Assembly (NCBI GenBank): GCA_019348305.1
Contig: JAHWJQ010000099.1
Location: 1-7,438 of the forward strand
DNA: 7,438 bases
Direction of reading: 5' to 3'
From: Actinomycetota bacterium
GTDB taxonomy: Bacteria; Actinomycetota; Acidimicrobiia; Acidimicrobiales; CADCTF01
The notes under the pieces are model-generated. The model did no database searches, was not told where the DNA came from, and saw only the letters and a program-made list of their open reading frames with translations. The position numbers were made by a program, and so were the translations under genes. The stretch's first letter is position 1. Each line of letters begins with the position of its first letter. Below are positions 6,575 through 7,438 of this stretch, one piece after another.

Positions 6575-6951
6575 CAGCGCTCCTTTGGGGTGGCGTCGAT
6601 CACCCGGCAGCAGGCGATCTGAGCTTCGTTGGCCTCCAGGAACCGCTTGGCCTGATCGAGCAGAGTTCGGACCTGGCGGCCGGTCACCCGGTACAGGGTG
6701 CGGCGCCCCTCGATCCGGCTCTGCACGAACCCGCACCACACCAGACAGCTCATGTGCTCCGACACACGGTTCTGGCTGGCACCCACCCGGCGCACCAGCT
6801 CCATCTGGTGGAGCTCCCCCTCCTCCAACAGCACCTCCAACAACCGCAACCGGGTGGCGTCACCCAACGCCCGGAACAACCGGGCCACCAGCTCGCTGTC
6901 GGCCAGCCCGACCGGTTCAGACTCCATGATCGCCGGACGACCACCAGGCAT
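6574..6951 (-). CDS. merR: ArsR-family mercury-responsive repressor MerR (Streptomyces type)
   Basis: A 125-residue winged-helix repressor of the ArsR/SmtB family, as in the Streptomyces mer system, not the Tn501 MerR family. It shows LFRALGDATRLRLLEVLLE (25-43), helix-turn-helix GASQNRVSEHMSCL (57-70), the wing IEGRRTLYRVT (80-90) and a C-terminal helix ending ACCRVID. Likely Hg ligands are among Cys69, Cys73, Cys114 and Cys115. In the family, metal binding releases DNA and derepresses the operon. The ATG at 6951 is favoured because GGGAGG lies six bases upstream and the length matches the 125 residues I recall for the S. lividans protein. GTG 6978 and ATG 6972 open the same frame further upstream. 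GTG 6978 would fall near the predicted transcript start (leaderless). It overlaps merA by one base. Confidence 0.93.
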   Translation of the reverse strand: MPGGRPAIMESEPVGLADSELVARLFRALGDATRLRLLEVLLEEGELHQMELVRRVGASQNRVSEHMSCLVWCGFVQSRIEGRRTLYRVTGRQVRTLLDQAKRFLEANEAQIACCRVIDATPKER

Positions 6952-6956
6952 ACGAA

Positions 6957-6964
6957 GACCTCCC
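6957..6964 (-). promoter_or_regulatory. Shine-Dalgarno deciding the merR start
   Basis: GGGAGGTC on the minus strand lies just before the ATG at 6951 (six bases after GGAGGT's last match). No comparable site precedes the upstream GTG 6978 or ATG 6972. Confidence 0.7.
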
Positions 6965-6978
6965 TCATCCATCGGCAC

Positions 6979-7015
6979 AACCTGATAATAGGGTTAGTCG
7001 GGTGGTTTGCCAACC
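6979..7015. promoter_or_regulatory. Candidate MerR operator and divergent promoter region
   Basis: Short AACC/GGTT arms flank both promoter boxes: AACC 6979-6982 with GGTT 6992-6995 around the -10, and GGTT 7004-7007 with AACC 7012-7015 across the -35. Such placement suits a repressor that blocks the promoter. GATAAT at 6984-6989 on the plus strand could act as the -10 of a divergent merB promoter, though no -35 is visible. The arms are only 4 bases each, so the exact operator is a guess. Confidence 0.4.
6985..7013 (-). promoter_or_regulatory. merR-merA operon promoter
   Basis: On the minus strand TTGGCA (7013-7008), 17 bases, then TATTAT (6990-6985) form a close match to the major-sigma consensus at ideal spacing, in otherwise GC-rich DNA. 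The transcript would start near 6978, about 27 bases before the merR ATG. Confidence 0.75.
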
Positions 7016-7174
7016 TCAGCGGGCATCATCGACCCGAACCGCAGCTCGGTGACCCTCCGGCCCAGAACGAACGCCTCGTCCAAACCCAACAGGAACGTCC
7101 CCGCGTGCTGGGAGGAGGCTCGGGTTGCCTCGACGCTTGGATCCTGGCCTGTCTCGCGTGACGACGCTGGTGTC
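7016..7174. other. merB leader or degraded merB 5' region
   Basis: This is 159 bases between the mer promoter region and the recognisable MerB core. None of the three plus-strand frames gives a winged-helix domain. A strong ribosome-site-like GGGAGGAGG sits at 7110-7118, followed by a short frame (TTG 7125 to TGA 7178). It may be a leader with a tiny ORF or the remnant of a deleted N-terminal domain. Confidence 0.35.
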
Positions 7175-7438
7175 GTGACCGGCTTCTGGGGTCTCTCGCT
7201 GGCAGAGACCGATCACAGCTACGTCAGCGGCGGTCGCCAGCTGTACACCTGGTGTGCCTGGGACACCTTGTTCATGCCAGCCATTCTGGGTCAGGTCGCC
7301 GAAGTGTGGTCGCGTTGCCCGGTGACGCAGCTCCCGGTTTCGCTGACCGTCGGGCCCGAGGGTGTGCGGCGGGCCGACCCGGCCGGCAGCGTTGTCTCGT
7401 TCTTGTCGCCAGAGCAGCCGTGGGCTGGGGACGTGTTG
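7175..7438 (+). CDS. merB: Organomercurial lyase MerB core, N-terminus lost or scrambled, runs off window
   Basis: The plus-strand frame reads GFWGLSLAETDHSYVSGG, then RQLYTWCAWDTLFMPAILG, CPVTQLPVSLTVGPEGV and DPAGSVVSFLSPEQP. This matches the catalytic domain of MerB, which cleaves carbon-mercury bonds. Cys27 and Asp30 (numbered from GTG 7175) correspond to catalytic Cys96 and Asp99 of plasmid R831b MerB; Cys159 would lie just past the window end. The frame is open back to 6998, and DDAGVV just before GTG 7175 still resembles the family. However, the roughly 70-residue winged-helix N-terminal domain is not recognisable in any frame upstream. GTG 7049 is another possible start. The GTG at 7175 overlaps (GTGA) the stop of a 17-codon frame starting TTG 7125 behind a strong GGGAGGAGG (7110-7118), so coupled initiation is possible. 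It is divergent from merR-merA. Confidence 0.8.
   Translation, partial: MTGFWGLSLAETDHSYVSGGRQLYTWCAWDTLFMPAILGQVAEVWSRCPVTQLPVSLTVGPEGVRRADPAGSVVSFLSPEQPWAGDVL

Noticed and set aside
5354..6622. 422-residue open frame on the plus strand opposite merA
   Set aside because: It is the antisense shadow of merA in GC-rich DNA; composition is Gly/Asp/His rich with no family features, while merA on the other strand has all motifs.
6754..7161. 135-residue plus-strand frame crossing the mer promoter
   Set aside because: It overlaps merR antisense, crosses the promoter, and has no MerB N-terminal similarity.

Overview
The window is GC-rich (my estimate is around 70%) with dense, overlapping genes. 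It carries an F420-type oxidoreductase and an ArsR-type MerR, which together point to an actinobacterium (Actinomycetota). The genus cannot be told from this stretch. Nearly everything reads on the minus strand.

Right part (about 4.9-7.4 kb) is a mercury-resistance locus. An ArsR-family merR has a near-consensus promoter. It is followed by merA (mercuric reductase, overlapping by one base), and then a short MerT-like Cys-Cys membrane protein. Diverging on the plus strand at the right edge is the catalytic core of an organomercurial lyase (merB). Its N-terminal domain is missing or scrambled, and it runs off the window.

Middle part (2.9-4.9 kb) continues the same transcription unit with 4-base stop/start overlaps. 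It holds a membrane-anchored TlpA-type thioredoxin (WCTPC), a CcdA-type thiol-electron transporter, and a small MerC-like membrane protein with an intramembrane CxxC. A thiol-redox relay is therefore built into the mer operon, and no MerP is visible.

Left-middle (1.1-2.8 kb), after a 99-base gap, holds a rhodanese-CBS protein interrupted by an in-frame TGA where a cysteine is expected. A perfect 8-bp hairpin with a G-first loop lies 12 bases after the TGA, as a bacterial SECIS would. This is the most interesting signal in the window: a candidate selenocysteine rhodanese, or else a point nonsense mutation. It is coupled by an 8-base overlap to an F420-dependent LLM-class oxidoreductase.

Left edge (1-1.15 kb) is a mobile-element module. 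It has a tyrosine recombinase with a single frameshift, then 24 bases later the start of a likely Tn3-family transposase that runs off the window. Just upstream of the recombinase is an 11-bp inverted repeat with a 7-bp spacer, shaped like a recombinase crossover site. This suggests the mer block belongs to, or sits beside, a Tn3-type element with a TnpI-like recombinase.
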